A DNA stretch of 59,857 bases, from the NCBI GenBank assembly GCA_934539585.1, contig CAKTCT010000015.1, positions 1-59,857 on the forward strand, in the 5' to 3' direction. The notes below the pieces were generated by a model that saw only the letters and a list, made by a program, of their open reading frames with translations, had not been told where the DNA came from and made no database searches. The stretch comes from an uncultured Oscillospiraceae bacterium. GTDB lineage: Bacteria; Bacillota; Clostridia; Oscillospirales; Ruminococcaceae. This document shows, piece after piece, positions 8,567 through 16,477 of the stretch (position 1 is the first letter of the stretch; every line of letters starts with the position of its first letter). A program made the translations under genes and the position numbers.

Positions 8567-8595
8567 ATTGTACTCCCGCGGGAGACTTTTGTCAA
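8567..8595 (-). promoter_or_regulatory. Promoter of the aro operon with palindromic spacer
   Basis: A perfect -35 TTGACA and a -10 TACAAT are separated by 17 bases. The 12-bp perfect palindrome CTCCCGCGGGAG (8573-8584) fills the downstream part of the spacer and abuts the -10, a position where a bound repressor would block polymerase. The leader peptide ATG follows about 30 bases after the -10. Confidence 0.8.
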
Positions 8596-8670
8596 GCGGC
8601 TTTTTTGATAGTTTCGCGCTTAAAAGCGTTGAATCGTCAGTTCTACCGAAAAACCCCGGAGAAAACCCGG

Positions 8671-9552
8671 TCAAAACCATTTGTTTTTCCGAAAAAAGGC
8701 GATGCATCCCGCCACCGCCGCCACACAGAGGAGGACCACCCACAGGTATCCCCACTTCCACTGGTACTCCGGCATCCGGACGTTCATGCCGTACCAGCCC
8801 ACGATAAGGGTCAGGGGGAGAAAGATGGTGCTGATCACGGTGAAATACTTCATCACCCGGTTCAGGCGGATGTCCTCCTGGGCCTGATAGGACTCCCGGA
8901 CCTGGGTGACATAGTCCCGGAGGTTCAGGATGGTGTGGTAGATGCGGTCCAGCTTGGCCCCCAGAGACTGGAAGCTCCGCCGGGAGCGGCCGGTGAGCAG
9001 GCCGCTTTCCTCGTCCAGCATGGCGTCTACCAGGTCCGAAAGCTGCTCATAATACTGCTTCAGGACCATGAGCCGCCGCCGGATGGTGACGATGGGCTCC
9101 ACATACTCGCTTTTTCCTCCGGTGAGCAGGTCGTTTTCCAAATCCAGGATATCCTGCTCCAGCCGGTCCAGATACAGGCTGTCCCGGGCGGCCAGGCGGT
9201 CCAGGTAGTCCCGGAGAAGGAGCTCCCAGCAGGTCTTTCCCCCATCGGCCAGGCGCTCCGCCACGGCTTCCCGGATCAGGGGGGCATCGTCGCTGAAGAA
9301 AAAGAGCCGCTCCTTCCCGATGAAGATCACCACCCGGTGGAGGACCAGCTCCTGCTGCCAGGTGGACGGGACGTTGAGGACCAGGCATCCCCCGCCGGGG
9401 TGGACCTCCAGCTTCGTGTACCGGGTGCCCATGGCTTCGGCACAGACCTGGGGCCCCAGGACGCACTCCATTTCCTTCAGGGCGAACAGCCCCACCTGCT
9501 CCCCGGGGCCTTCTCCTTGGGTGAGGACCCCGTTCTGGATGGTATAGATCAC
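8671..9552 (-). CDS. corA: CorA-family magnesium/divalent cation transporter
   Basis: The 293-residue protein has a cytoplasmic N-terminal domain, a long helical stalk, and two C-terminal membrane helices. The first helix ends with the CorA selectivity motif YGMN (FLPLTLIVGWYGMNVRMPE), and the last residues FFRKNKWF form a basic tail. I chose the GTG at 9552 because GGAGG lies about 9 bases upstream and the GTGA overlaps the stop of the gene before it. It is the last gene of a three-gene unit with a ThrE-type exporter pair. The ion cannot be specified. Confidence 0.9.
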   Translation of the reverse strand: MIYTIQNGVLTQGEGPGEQVGLFALKEMECVLGPQVCAEAMGTRYTKLEVHPGGGCLVLNVPSTWQQELVLHRVVIFIGKERLFFFSDDAPLIREAVAERLADGGKTCWELLLRDYLDRLAARDSLYLDRLEQDILDLENDLLTGGKSEYVEPIVTIRRRLMVLKQYYEQLSDLVDAMLDEESGLLTGRSRRSFQSLGAKLDRIYHTILNLRDYVTQVRESYQAQEDIRLNRVMKYFTVISTIFLPLTLIVGWYGMNVRMPEYQWKWGYLWVVLLCVAAVAGCIAFFRKNKWF

Positions 9553-10022
9553 GGTTCCCTTCCTCCTTCCCGTTCCTTCCGGACCCGGCCCAGTCCCAGC
9601 CGGGCCGCCGTGGACACCACCACGACTCCCAGAGCCAGGGCTCCCGCCAGGCCCAGGGTATGGAGGCCGGTCTCCAGAAACGCCTGGGTGTCCCCGTTCA
9701 GGCAGTGTTCCATGGTGTAATAGATGCCGCCTCCCGGCACCAGGGGCAGCAGCGCCGGAAGCAGGTAACAGGTCACAGGGGCCCGCTGGACCCGGGCCAT
9801 GATCTCCGCGTAAGCCGCCACTGCCATGGCCGCCAGGAAAAACTGCACCGTCTCGCTGCCCAGCCCCCGGGTCAGGAGATAGACCAGCCAACTTACAGCT
9901 CCTCCCAGAGCGGCGAAAAATACCTTTTTCCCCCGGAGGTTAAAGAGAATGCAAAACCCCGCGCAGGCCCCGAAGGAATACAGAAGGGGAAGCGCATATT
10001 CCCGAAGAAACTCCATCCGCAT
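9549..10022 (-). CDS. ThrE-type exporter, small subunit (YjjB/DUF3815-like)
   Basis: A 157-residue membrane protein with about four to five hydrophobic helices. The stretch LLPALLPLVPGGGIYYTMEHCLNGD is the typical YjjB/ThrE C-terminal signature. In ThrE of Corynebacterium both halves are one polypeptide; here, as in E. coli YjjP/YjjB, they are split. It follows the large-subunit gene by 6 bases and couples to corA by a GTGA overlap. An alternative start is the second Met (MEFL). Export of threonine, serine or dicarboxylates such as succinate is known for relatives; the substrate here is not visible. Confidence 0.85.
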   Translation of the reverse strand: MRMEFLREYALPLLYSFGACAGFCILFNLRGKKVFFAALGGAVSWLVYLLTRGLGSETVQFFLAAMAVAAYAEIMARVQRAPVTCYLLPALLPLVPGGGIYYTMEHCLNGDTQAFLETGLHTLGLAGALALGVVVVSTAARLGLGRVRKEREGGREP

Positions 10023-10028
10023 CCCCTC

Positions 10029-10787
10029 CTATCCCGGTATCCGCAGGAGCCAGACGGCCACACCGGTGCCCAACGCAATGGCCGCCGCCACCAACAGGGC
10101 TTCGGTGAGCTTGAGCATCCCGGAGATAAAATCCTCGGCCATCAGGTCCCGCATGAAGTTGGTCAGGGCCACCCCGGGCACCAGCAGCATCAGCGCGCCG
10201 ATAATGACCTTGTCCGTGTGGACCGGCATCCCCAGGCGGAAGGCCGTCAGGGCCAGGGCCGCCGCCAGGGCCGACACCGCCAGGTTGGTGAAAAAGAAGT
10301 TGGACTTCCGCTTTTCCATAAAGGACAGCCCCAGCCGGATCGCGCCGCCGCAGACCCCCGCCAGCACCGCGTCCAGCCAGCCGCCGCCGAAAAGCAGGGT
10401 AAAGGCCGCCGCCACCAGGACGCTGCTCCCCAGCCGGGCCGGGAAGCTGTACCGCTTTCCGCCCTCGATCTCCCGGAGCCGCCGCTCTACCTCCTCGGCA
10501 GCCATGGGCCCGGCGCAGACCTCCCGGCAGAGGGCGTTGGCCCGCTCCACCTTGTCCAGATCCATGGTCCGGGAGGTGATCCGCCGCATCCGGCAGTAGT
10601 TATGGCCGTTCTCGTCCTGAAAGCTGCAAAAAATGCTGGAGGAAATGGCAAAGACCTCCCCGGTCTCCAGACCGTAAGCCTGGCAGAGCCGCCGCATGGA
10701 TTCTTCCACCCGGTAAATCTCCGCGCCGTTTTCCAGCAGAACGCCGCCCATGTCGGTGATGGTGTTGAGCATCTGGTCGTAGTCCGT
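10029..10787 (-). CDS. ThrE-type exporter, large subunit (YjjP-like), apparent ACG start
   Basis: The protein has the family N-terminal signature LLENGAEIYRVEESMRRL (residues about 16-33) and a membrane half with about five helices (for example GALMLLVPGVALTNFMRDLM). Relatives begin MDYxxLL. Here the matching codons read ACG GAC TAC GAC CAG, and a perfect AAGGAGG is placed 8 bases before the ACG, so the initiation codon appears to be ACG or a mutated ATG. Upstream TTG (10832) lies inside the terminator of the preceding gene, and the next ATG is 23 bases past the ribosome site. It forms a pair with the YjjB-like gene. Confidence 0.75.
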   Translation of the reverse strand, partial: TDYDQMLNTITDMGGVLLENGAEIYRVEESMRRLCQAYGLETGEVFAISSSIFCSFQDENGHNYCRMRRITSRTMDLDKVERANALCREVCAGPMAAEEVERRLREIEGGKRYSFPARLGSSVLVAAAFTLLFGGGWLDAVLAGVCGGAIRLGLSFMEKRKSNFFFTNLAVSALAAALALTAFRLGMPVHTDKVIIGALMLLVPGVALTNFMRDLMAEDFISGMLKLTEALLVAAAIALGTGVAVWLLRIPG

Positions 10788-10805
10788 AGGGGCCGCCTCC
10801 TTCCC

Positions 10806-10850
10806 AAAAAGACCCCGCTCCCCTCCCGCCAATGCAGGAGAGGAGTGGGG
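10806..10850 (-). terminator. Terminator after the acyl-CoA synthetase gene
   Basis: On the minus strand CCCCACTCCTCTCC pairs imperfectly with GGGAGGGGAGCGGGG across a short loop, followed by TCTTTTT. It begins 7 bases after the acyl-CoA synthetase stop and separates that gene from the exporter unit. Confidence 0.7.
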
Positions 10851-10857
10851 AACGGTG

Positions 10858-12540
10858 TTATTTCTGCGCCGCTTCGTGGCGGACCTTGTCCTCGTTGCGG
10901 ATCTGGGCCCGCTTGATCTTCCCGCCCAGGGTCTTGGGGAGCTCGTCCACGAACTCGATGATCCGGGGGTACTTATAAGGGGCCGTCACCCGCTTGACGT
11001 GGTTCTGGAGCTCTTTTTTCAGCTCGTCGCTGGGGACGTATCCCGCCGCCAGGACGATGGTAGCCTTGACCACCTGGCCCCGGATGGGGTCCGGCGCGGC
11101 GGTGATGGCACATTCCACCACGGAGGGGTGCTCCAGCAAAGCGCTTTCCACCTCGAAGGGCCCGATGCGGTAGCCGGAGCACTTGATGACGTCGTCGCTG
11201 CGGCCCACGAACCAGTAGTAGCCGTTGGAATCCCGCCAGGCCACATCGCCGGTGTCGTAGTACTTCCCGCCCAGGTTGGCCCGGGTCAGGTCCTCGTCGT
11301 GGTAGTAGCCGGTAAACAGGCCGGTGGGCGGATTGTGGGCCACGTCCATGACCACGATGGAGCCCTCCTCGCCGTCGGGACAGGGGTTGCCCTCCCGGTC
11401 GATGAGCTGGATATCGTAAAGGGGCGAGGGCTTTCCGGTGGAGCCGGGCTTGGGCTCGAACCACTGGAAGTTGGCCAGCATGACGGAGGATTCGCTCTGG
11501 CCGAAGCCTTCGTAGAGCTTCAGGCCGGTGAGCTCATACCACCGCTTGAATACCTCAGGGTTCAGGGGCTCTCCGGCGATGCAGCAGTGCTTGACGCAGG
11601 AGAGGTCGAACTTTGTCACGTCCTCCTGGAGCATAAACCGGAACATGGTGGGAGGCGCGCAGAAGGTCGTGACCCGGTACTTGGTGATCATCTGCAAAAG
11701 CTTCAGGGGCACGAACTTGTCCATATCGTAGGCGAAAATTGCCGCGCCGCAGATCCACTGGCCGTAAATCTTGCCCCAGCCGAACTTGGCCCAGCCGGAG
11801 TCGGAAACGCTCATGTGGAGCTTGTTTTCCTGGACCTGCTGCCAGTATTTGGCGGTGACGATGTGGCCCAGGGGATAGGAGAAGTTATGCTGGACCATTT
11901 TGGGCATCCCCGTGGTGCCGGAGGTGAAGTAGACCAGCATGATGTCGCTGACCCTGGTGGCCTCCTCCCCTGTGGGCCGGGGAAACTCGTCGGAGAACCT
12001 GGCAATCTCCTCCTCGAAGCAGAGCCAGCCCTCCCGCTTGTCCACCACCAGGATGCGGTTCTCCAGACAGGGAGCCTCCGGCATGGCGGCCTCCACCTGG
12101 TCGATGACGAACTGGTCGTTGACGCAGACGATGGCCTTGATATGGGCGGCGTTGGCCCGGTAGACGATGTCCTTCTTGGTCAGCTGGAGGGTGCCGGGGA
12201 TCAGGGTGGCCCCCAGCTTGTGGAGGGCCGTGGCGCAAATCCAGTACTCCCACCGGCGGCGGAGGATCAGCATGACCACGTCGCCTTTTTTGATGCCTAA
12301 GCTCTTGAAGAAGTTGGCGGTCTGGTTGGAGAGCTTCCTGATGTCGGTGAAGGTGAAGGTCTTCTCCTCGCCGTGATCGTTGACCCAGACCAGAGCCTTC
12401 TTTTCCGGCTCCTGGGCGGCCCATTCGTCCACGATGTCGAAGCCGAAGTTGAAGTCCGCTGGGACGTTGACCTTGTAGTTTTCCTTGAAATCCTCGTAGG
12501 AGTCAAACTCCATCCGGGGGAGATAACGGTCCAAAAGCAT
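10858..12540 (-). CDS. AMP-forming acyl-CoA synthetase (ACSM/medium-chain type)
   Basis: A 560-residue ANL-superfamily enzyme. The P-loop-like signature is YFTSGTTGMPK near residue 213, the adenylate-binding YEGFGQSE lies near residue 343, the TGD motif is YDTGDVAW, and the C-terminal catalytic lysine sits in LPKTLGGKIKR. These steps activate a carboxylic acid to its CoA thioester via an acyl-adenylate. Overall sequence resembles the medium-chain/benzoate ACSM group more than acetyl-CoA synthetase. AAAGGAG precedes the ATG. It follows an XRE-cupin regulator by 21 bases, a frequent pairing in Clostridia, which suggests local control by its substrate or product. Confidence 0.9.
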   Translation of the reverse strand: MLLDRYLPRMEFDSYEDFKENYKVNVPADFNFGFDIVDEWAAQEPEKKALVWVNDHGEEKTFTFTDIRKLSNQTANFFKSLGIKKGDVVMLILRRRWEYWICATALHKLGATLIPGTLQLTKKDIVYRANAAHIKAIVCVNDQFVIDQVEAAMPEAPCLENRILVVDKREGWLCFEEEIARFSDEFPRPTGEEATRVSDIMLVYFTSGTTGMPKMVQHNFSYPLGHIVTAKYWQQVQENKLHMSVSDSGWAKFGWGKIYGQWICGAAIFAYDMDKFVPLKLLQMITKYRVTTFCAPPTMFRFMLQEDVTKFDLSCVKHCCIAGEPLNPEVFKRWYELTGLKLYEGFGQSESSVMLANFQWFEPKPGSTGKPSPLYDIQLIDREGNPCPDGEEGSIVVMDVAHNPPTGLFTGYYHDEDLTRANLGGKYYDTGDVAWRDSNGYYWFVGRSDDVIKCSGYRIGPFEVESALLEHPSVVECAITAAPDPIRGQVVKATIVLAAGYVPSDELKKELQNHVKRVTAPYKYPRIIEFVDELPKTLGGKIKRAQIRNEDKVRHEAAQK

Positions 12541-12561
12541 ATCGATTCTCCTTTGCCTGAT

Positions 12562-13113
12562 TTACTCCGCAATCACCGTGAGGAACCTTGCTTTGACCGT
12601 TCCGACACATTTCTGACCGTGGGGATGCGTAGGGTTGAAGTAGATGGAGTCCCCGGCCACAAGGACCAGCTCCTTGTCGTCGAAGGTGACGGCGATGGAG
12701 CCTTCCAGGACCAGGTTGAACTCCTGCCCGGCGTGGGACACCAGGGCCGCCGGCTCGTCGGAGGGCTCCAGCGTCACCAGCAGGGGCTGCATGACCTTTT
12801 TGTTATAGCGGAAAGCCAGGTCCTCAAAGCGGTAGCCGGGATACCGGGAAATGCTGCGCCCCTCGCCTCTCCGGACGATGTGGTAGGTGTCCAGCTTGGC
12901 CCGGACGCCGGTGATGATCTCGGTAAAATCCACGCCGCAGCGGTTGGCGATCTCGTAAATCACGCTGATGGGGACATTTTCGCCGCTTTCCTCGTATCCG
13001 GCATAGGTGGCAGGGTCGGCCTTGACGAAAGCCGCCATTTCCTCCTGGGAGTAGCCGCAGGCTTCCCGCAGTTCCCGGATGCGGGCCGCGATCTCTTTAA
13101 ATTCTTCGTTCAT
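12562..13113 (-). CDS. XRE-cupin transcriptional regulator
   Basis: A 183-residue protein with an N-terminal helix-turn-helix (about 8-62; RIRELREACGYSQEEMA with a second helix PATYAGYEES) and a C-terminal cupin_2 barrel (about 105-180; SHAGQEFNLVLEGSIAVTF and NPTHPHGQKC). AAAGGA lies 8 bases before the ATG of MNEEFKE, which decides the start over the longer frame. A strong promoter precedes it. In this family the cupin senses a small ligand and the HTH domain controls adjacent metabolic genes, here most likely the acyl-CoA synthetase. Confidence 0.9.
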   Translation of the reverse strand: MNEEFKEIAARIRELREACGYSQEEMAAFVKADPATYAGYEESGENVPISVIYEIANRCGVDFTEIITGVRAKLDTYHIVRRGEGRSISRYPGYRFEDLAFRYNKKVMQPLLVTLEPSDEPAALVSHAGQEFNLVLEGSIAVTFDDKELVLVAGDSIYFNPTHPHGQKCVGTVKARFLTVIAE

Positions 13114-13180
13114 AAAGACGGTCCTTTCTTCCTCCGCTTTCGCGGTGCAAAAAATCCACGCCGGTAGAGGCTGTGAAGCT

Positions 13181-13209
13181 ATTATAGCACAGCCCCCGCC
13201 GCCGCACAA
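13181..13209 (-). promoter_or_regulatory. Promoter of the XRE-cupin/acyl-CoA synthetase operon
   Basis: TTGTGC, 17 bases, then TATAAT preceded by TG one base away (extended -10), on the minus strand. The transcript would have a leader of about 60 bases before the regulator ATG. Confidence 0.65.
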
Positions 13210-13315
13210 GAGGATTTTTGATATTTTCCGGTGAAAACGCAAATTTTATCCGGATTTTACCGATATTCCCACGTAAATATTCGGCGCTTGCCCGAGTTTT
13301 CACAAAATATCCCGG

Positions 13316-13747
13316 TCAATGGCAGCATCCGCAGCCGTGATCGTGGTCATGATGGCAGCCGCAGTCACAGCCGTCCTCATGGTCGTGGCAGCAATCGCAG
13401 CCGTCCCCGTATTCCGCCTCGTCCTCGTCGAAATCCTGGCTCCAATCCTCCTCGCCGTCAAAGGGCCTGGCGGCTTCCTCGGCCGCCAGGGCTTCCGCCC
13501 ACTCCCGGGTCCGGAGGATCCGCGCGCCGCCGTCTCCCTCCTTGGGATCGTCGGCCATGTCGGCCAGGGCGTCGCAGGGACACTTCCGGCACTGGCCGCA
13601 GGTCTCAAAGCCCCGGTCCTCGCAGCAATCCTTGACCTCGCAGGCCCCCCAGAAGGGATGGTCCAGGGCAACGCAGCCCTTGCAGCCCAGAATTTCTTGA
13701 TACTTACAGCTGCTGCAATCGATGCCGCAGCGGGAAAGCACTTCCAT
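13316..13747 (-). CDS. DUF3795-type protein with Cys/His-rich metal-binding tail
   Basis: The 143 residues fall in two parts. The N-terminal 60 residues match the DUF3795 pattern of a small Cys cluster protein (CGIDCSSCKYQ, GCKGC, CEVKDCCEDRG, CGQCRKCPC). After an acidic linker (about 65-112) comes a 30-residue tail made almost only of Cys, His, Asp and Gly, ending HDHDHGCGCCH. Such a tail would bind Ni, Zn, Co or Cu. It is the last gene after mutY and a TIGR01440 gene, 15 bases downstream of the latter, with AAAGGAG before its ATG. Function is not known. Confidence 0.8.
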   Translation of the reverse strand: MEVLSRCGIDCSSCKYQEILGCKGCVALDHPFWGACEVKDCCEDRGFETCGQCRKCPCDALADMADDPKEGDGGARILRTREWAEALAAEEAARPFDGEEDWSQDFDEDEAEYGDGCDCCHDHEDGCDCGCHHDHDHGCGCCH

Positions 13748-13762
13748 AGCAATGCTCCTTTC

Positions 13763-14326
13763 TCAAAGCAGGTCAGGATTATAACGGGCCCGCTCTCCAC
13801 CCACAAAGGGCGGCCGGGTCCTGGCCAGAAGAAGGATGGCGTTTCCGATATGGTCCACGCTGACCCGCACCGGCACCGCCACCTCCTTCAGGTGCATCCC
13901 GATGAGGGTGCCGCCGATGTCCATTCCCGCCGACGCCCGGACGTGGGCAACCATTACCGGGCGTTCAAACCGGCGGTACGCCTCGGTCCCCATGGCTCCG
14001 CCGCCGTGGGCCCAGGGGACGGCGTTGACGATGTCCAGGCCGTACCGCTCCGCGCAGGCTTCCTCCACCACCAGGGCCCGGTTCAGGTGCTCGCAGCACT
14101 GAAAGGCCAGATACAGGCCATTTTCCCCGGCAATGGGTGCCAGAGCGTCATAGACCGCCCCGGCGCAGTCCCCGCTGGAGCAGGTGCCGATGCGCTGCCC
14201 GGCGATCTCGCTGGAGCTGCACCCCACCACTACGATGCTCCCCCGGCGCAGCCTAGCCGCAGCCAGCAGCTCGGTAAAGGCCCGGCGGGTGTCCTCCCGG
14301 ACCTGGTCCAAAAAGGCTTTTTCCAT
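13763..14326 (-). CDS. TIGR01440 family protein (UPF0340, YwlG-like)
   Basis: The 187-residue protein matches B. subtilis YwlG relatives: VVGCSSSEIAGQRIGTCSS near residue 33 and FQCCEHLNRALVVE near residue 75 are characteristic, followed by GGAMGTEAYRRF. I start at MEKAFLDQ because AAAGGA lies 7 bases before that ATG; the 25-residue extension overlaps mutY. The mutY stop lies 4 bases upstream. The family has no established function. Confidence 0.85.
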   Translation of the reverse strand: MEKAFLDQVREDTRRAFTELLAAARLRRGSIVVVGCSSSEIAGQRIGTCSSGDCAGAVYDALAPIAGENGLYLAFQCCEHLNRALVVEEACAERYGLDIVNAVPWAHGGGAMGTEAYRRFERPVMVAHVRASAGMDIGGTLIGMHLKEVAVPVRVSVDHIGNAILLLARTRPPFVGGERARYNPDLL

Positions 14327-14330
14327 GGTC

Positions 14331-15446
14331 TCATCCTTTCCAATGATCCAGCAGCGCCTGGCGGTAGACCCGAAAAGCGCTGGGCAGGGAATATGTTTCA
14401 TCCAGCTGTTCCCGGCCGGCCAAAACCTCCCCGGGACCCAGAACCGGCTCCCGGCAAAGGACCAGCACGCCGGTCATATGCCACTCCACGTGGGAGAAAA
14501 TGTGCTTGGCATCCGGTAAGGGCCGAAGCTCCTCCGGGACGATCCCCTTTTCCCGGAGCCAGGCAGCCTGCTCCTCCGGAGAAAGGGCCCCGTCCGCCCC
14601 AGGGAACTCCCAGAGTCCCCCCAGGAGCCCCGGGGGCCGCTTCCGGAGCACCGCGCCCCCGGGGGAGCAGATGACGAAAACCGTCCGGTCCTCCACCCGC
14701 CGGGGCTTTTTGGGCGGCTTCACCGGATAGGCGGAGGGGGTCCCGTTCCGGTATCCCCGGCAGAGGTCCCGCAAGGGACATTCCGGACACCGGGGCGGCC
14801 CGTTGGGGGCGCAGAGGGTAGCCCCCAGCTCCATCACCGCCTGGTTGAACTCCCCGGGGGCGGTCTCCGGCATGGTCTCCAGGAGAAGCTCCCGGAGGGC
14901 CTTGCGGAAGGCGGGACCTGCCGAGTCCCCCTCCGCCGCCAGGAGCCGGGAGACCACCCGGATCACGTTGCCGTCCACCGCCGGAACCCGGATGCCGAAG
15001 GCGATGGAGGCCACGGCTCCGGCGGTGTACTCCCCGAAGCCCGCCAGCTCCAGCAGCAGCGGATAGGAGGCCGGAAGCTCCCCGCCGTACCGCTCCACGG
15101 CCTGACGGGCGGCCTTTTGCAGGTTCCGGGCCCGGCTGTAATAGCCCAGGCCCTCCCAGAGCTTCAGGAGGGTGTCCTCCCCGGCGGCGGCCAGGGCGGG
15201 CAGGTCCGGCAGCGCGTCCAGGAACCGCCGGTAGTAGGGCTTCACCGCCTCCACCCGGGTCTGCTGGAGCATCACCTCGGAGACCCACACCCGGTAGGCC
15301 GTGGGCTCCCGCCGCCAGGGCAGATCCCGGGCATTTTTCCGGAACCAGGAAACCAGAGGCTCCCCCGCCTGCCGGAGCAGCCCCCCGGCCTCCTCCCCGG
15401 AAAGGGAAAGGCCCAACGCCGCTTCCGGAGAAATCTTCCGGGCCAT
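14331..15446 (-). CDS. mutY: A/G-specific adenine DNA glycosylase
   Basis: MutY removes adenine mispaired with 8-oxoguanine. The 371-residue protein has the HhH-GPD domain with MLQQTRVEAVKPYYRRF (catalytic Glu region, about 60-75), a helix-hairpin-helix LAGFGEYTAGAVASIAFG and the catalytic Asp in PAVDGNVIRV. Four cysteines of the iron-sulfur loop read C-x7-C-x2-C-x5-C; the first gap is one longer than in E. coli. A C-terminal NUDIX-like 8-oxoG recognition domain follows (about 235-365). GGAGGG precedes the ATG and a consensus promoter lies 36 bases further up. Confidence 0.94.
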   Translation of the reverse strand: MARKISPEAALGLSLSGEEAGGLLRQAGEPLVSWFRKNARDLPWRREPTAYRVWVSEVMLQQTRVEAVKPYYRRFLDALPDLPALAAAGEDTLLKLWEGLGYYSRARNLQKAARQAVERYGGELPASYPLLLELAGFGEYTAGAVASIAFGIRVPAVDGNVIRVVSRLLAAEGDSAGPAFRKALRELLLETMPETAPGEFNQAVMELGATLCAPNGPPRCPECPLRDLCRGYRNGTPSAYPVKPPKKPRRVEDRTVFVICSPGGAVLRKRPPGLLGGLWEFPGADGALSPEEQAAWLREKGIVPEELRPLPDAKHIFSHVEWHMTGVLVLCREPVLGPGEVLAGREQLDETYSLPSAFRVYRQALLDHWKG

Positions 15447-15481
15447 GGCCCTCCCTCCTCTCTGGAAAAATAAACGGTTTT

Positions 15482-15510
15482 ATTATAGCGCATCTGCACG
15501 GATTTTGCAA
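15482..15510 (-). promoter_or_regulatory. Promoter of the mutY operon
   Basis: On the minus strand TTGCAA is followed after 17 bases by a perfect TATAAT. It drives mutY and the two small genes behind it. The -35 lies 5 bases beyond the stop of the AraC gene. Confidence 0.75.
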
Positions 15511-15514
15511 GAAG

Positions 15515-16372
15515 TCACGGCAGCGGCAGCGCCCCCGGCCGGTTCTTGTCCCGGACCGGCGTTTCCTGCCGCAGGCGGCGGAAATCCGAGGGGGCGTAGC
15601 CGGTGCTTGCCTTGAACTGCCGGGAAAAGTGGTACAGGTCGTGGAATCCGGTCTCCTCGGCCACCTGGGCCACAGCCTTGTCCGTGGTGCGGAGCAGGTG
15701 CTTGGCCCGGTCCAGCCGGGCCGCCGCCACGTATTTTAACGGCGTGACCCCGAAATACTTCCGGAAAAAGCTGATGAAGTAATTGGGGTGCAGGTGGACG
15801 ATGGCCGCCAGGTCTTCCAGGGTGATCTCCTCCCCCAGGTGGGCGGAGATGTAGCCGGTGAGCTTCATCAGCTTGTCCGCCGGGAGATTTTCCGAAAGGG
15901 TCACGGCCTCCCCGGCGTCGGAAAGGTAGGCCGCCAGAATGTCCAGCATGGCCGCCTTCCCCCGGAGCCGGTCCAGAGGGTCGGGGCTGTCCAGCCCCAT
16001 GATGACCCGGGAGAACCGCTCCCGGAGGCCGTCGGGGTCCGACACCCGGACGCACAAAGGCGTCCGCACTGCGTCAAAGAGCCGCACCCCGCCGCTGAGG
16101 GCGGTGAAGTGGCACCAGTACTTGGTATAATAATCGTCGCTGACCGTGTAAAAGCTCTGCCGGACCCCGGCGGGCATAAGGAACATCTCCCCGGGCCGGG
16201 GGCGGTAGGCCACGCCGTCCACCATCAGCTCGCCCTCTCCGCTTTGTATAAAATAGAACTTATTATACGTCGGGATGTAGTCCCGCTCCTCCCATTCCTT
16301 CCAGCAGTGGGTGTAATCCGCGGTGAGGACCGTCACCACGCAGTCGTCCAGGAATTGCGCCAGGTAATCCAC
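15515..16372 (-). CDS. AraC-family regulator beside the fucosidase gene
   Basis: A 285-residue regulator: N-terminal AraC-binding cupin (about 1-150; GEGELMVDGVAYRPRPGEMFLMPAG) that usually senses a sugar, and C-terminal double HTH (about 185-275; EITLEDLAAIVHLHPNYFISFFRKYFGVTPLKY, then VAEETGFHDLYHFSRQFKASTGYAPSDFRR). The start is the GTG at 16372, with AGGAGG 7 bases upstream; the open frame continues far past it, antisense to the fucosidase, and is not coding. It is transcribed divergently from the GH29 gene, so fucose or a fucosylated glycan is a plausible effector. Confidence 0.9.
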   Translation of the reverse strand: MDYLAQFLDDCVVTVLTADYTHCWKEWEERDYIPTYNKFYFIQSGEGELMVDGVAYRPRPGEMFLMPAGVRQSFYTVSDDYYTKYWCHFTALSGGVRLFDAVRTPLCVRVSDPDGLRERFSRVIMGLDSPDPLDRLRGKAAMLDILAAYLSDAGEAVTLSENLPADKLMKLTGYISAHLGEEITLEDLAAIVHLHPNYFISFFRKYFGVTPLKYVAAARLDRAKHLLRTTDKAVAQVAEETGFHDLYHFSRQFKASTGYAPSDFRRLRQETPVRDKNRPGALPLP

Positions 16373-16421
16373 GGCGAACCCTCCTAATTTTTGATAAAAG
16401 GACCTTAATTTTTCCCATTCC

Positions 16422-16450
16422 ATTATACCGCAAAAGGAGTAAAATGAAAA
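16422..16450 (-). promoter_or_regulatory. Promoter of the AraC regulator
   Basis: Minus-strand TTTTCA, 17 bases, TATAAT. The -35 is imperfect. It lies in the 105-base divergent region shared with the fucosidase, whose own promoter must overlap it; I could not place that one with confidence. Confidence 0.45.
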
Positions 16451-16477
16451 TAAGAAAACCCGCAAAGGAGGATTTTT

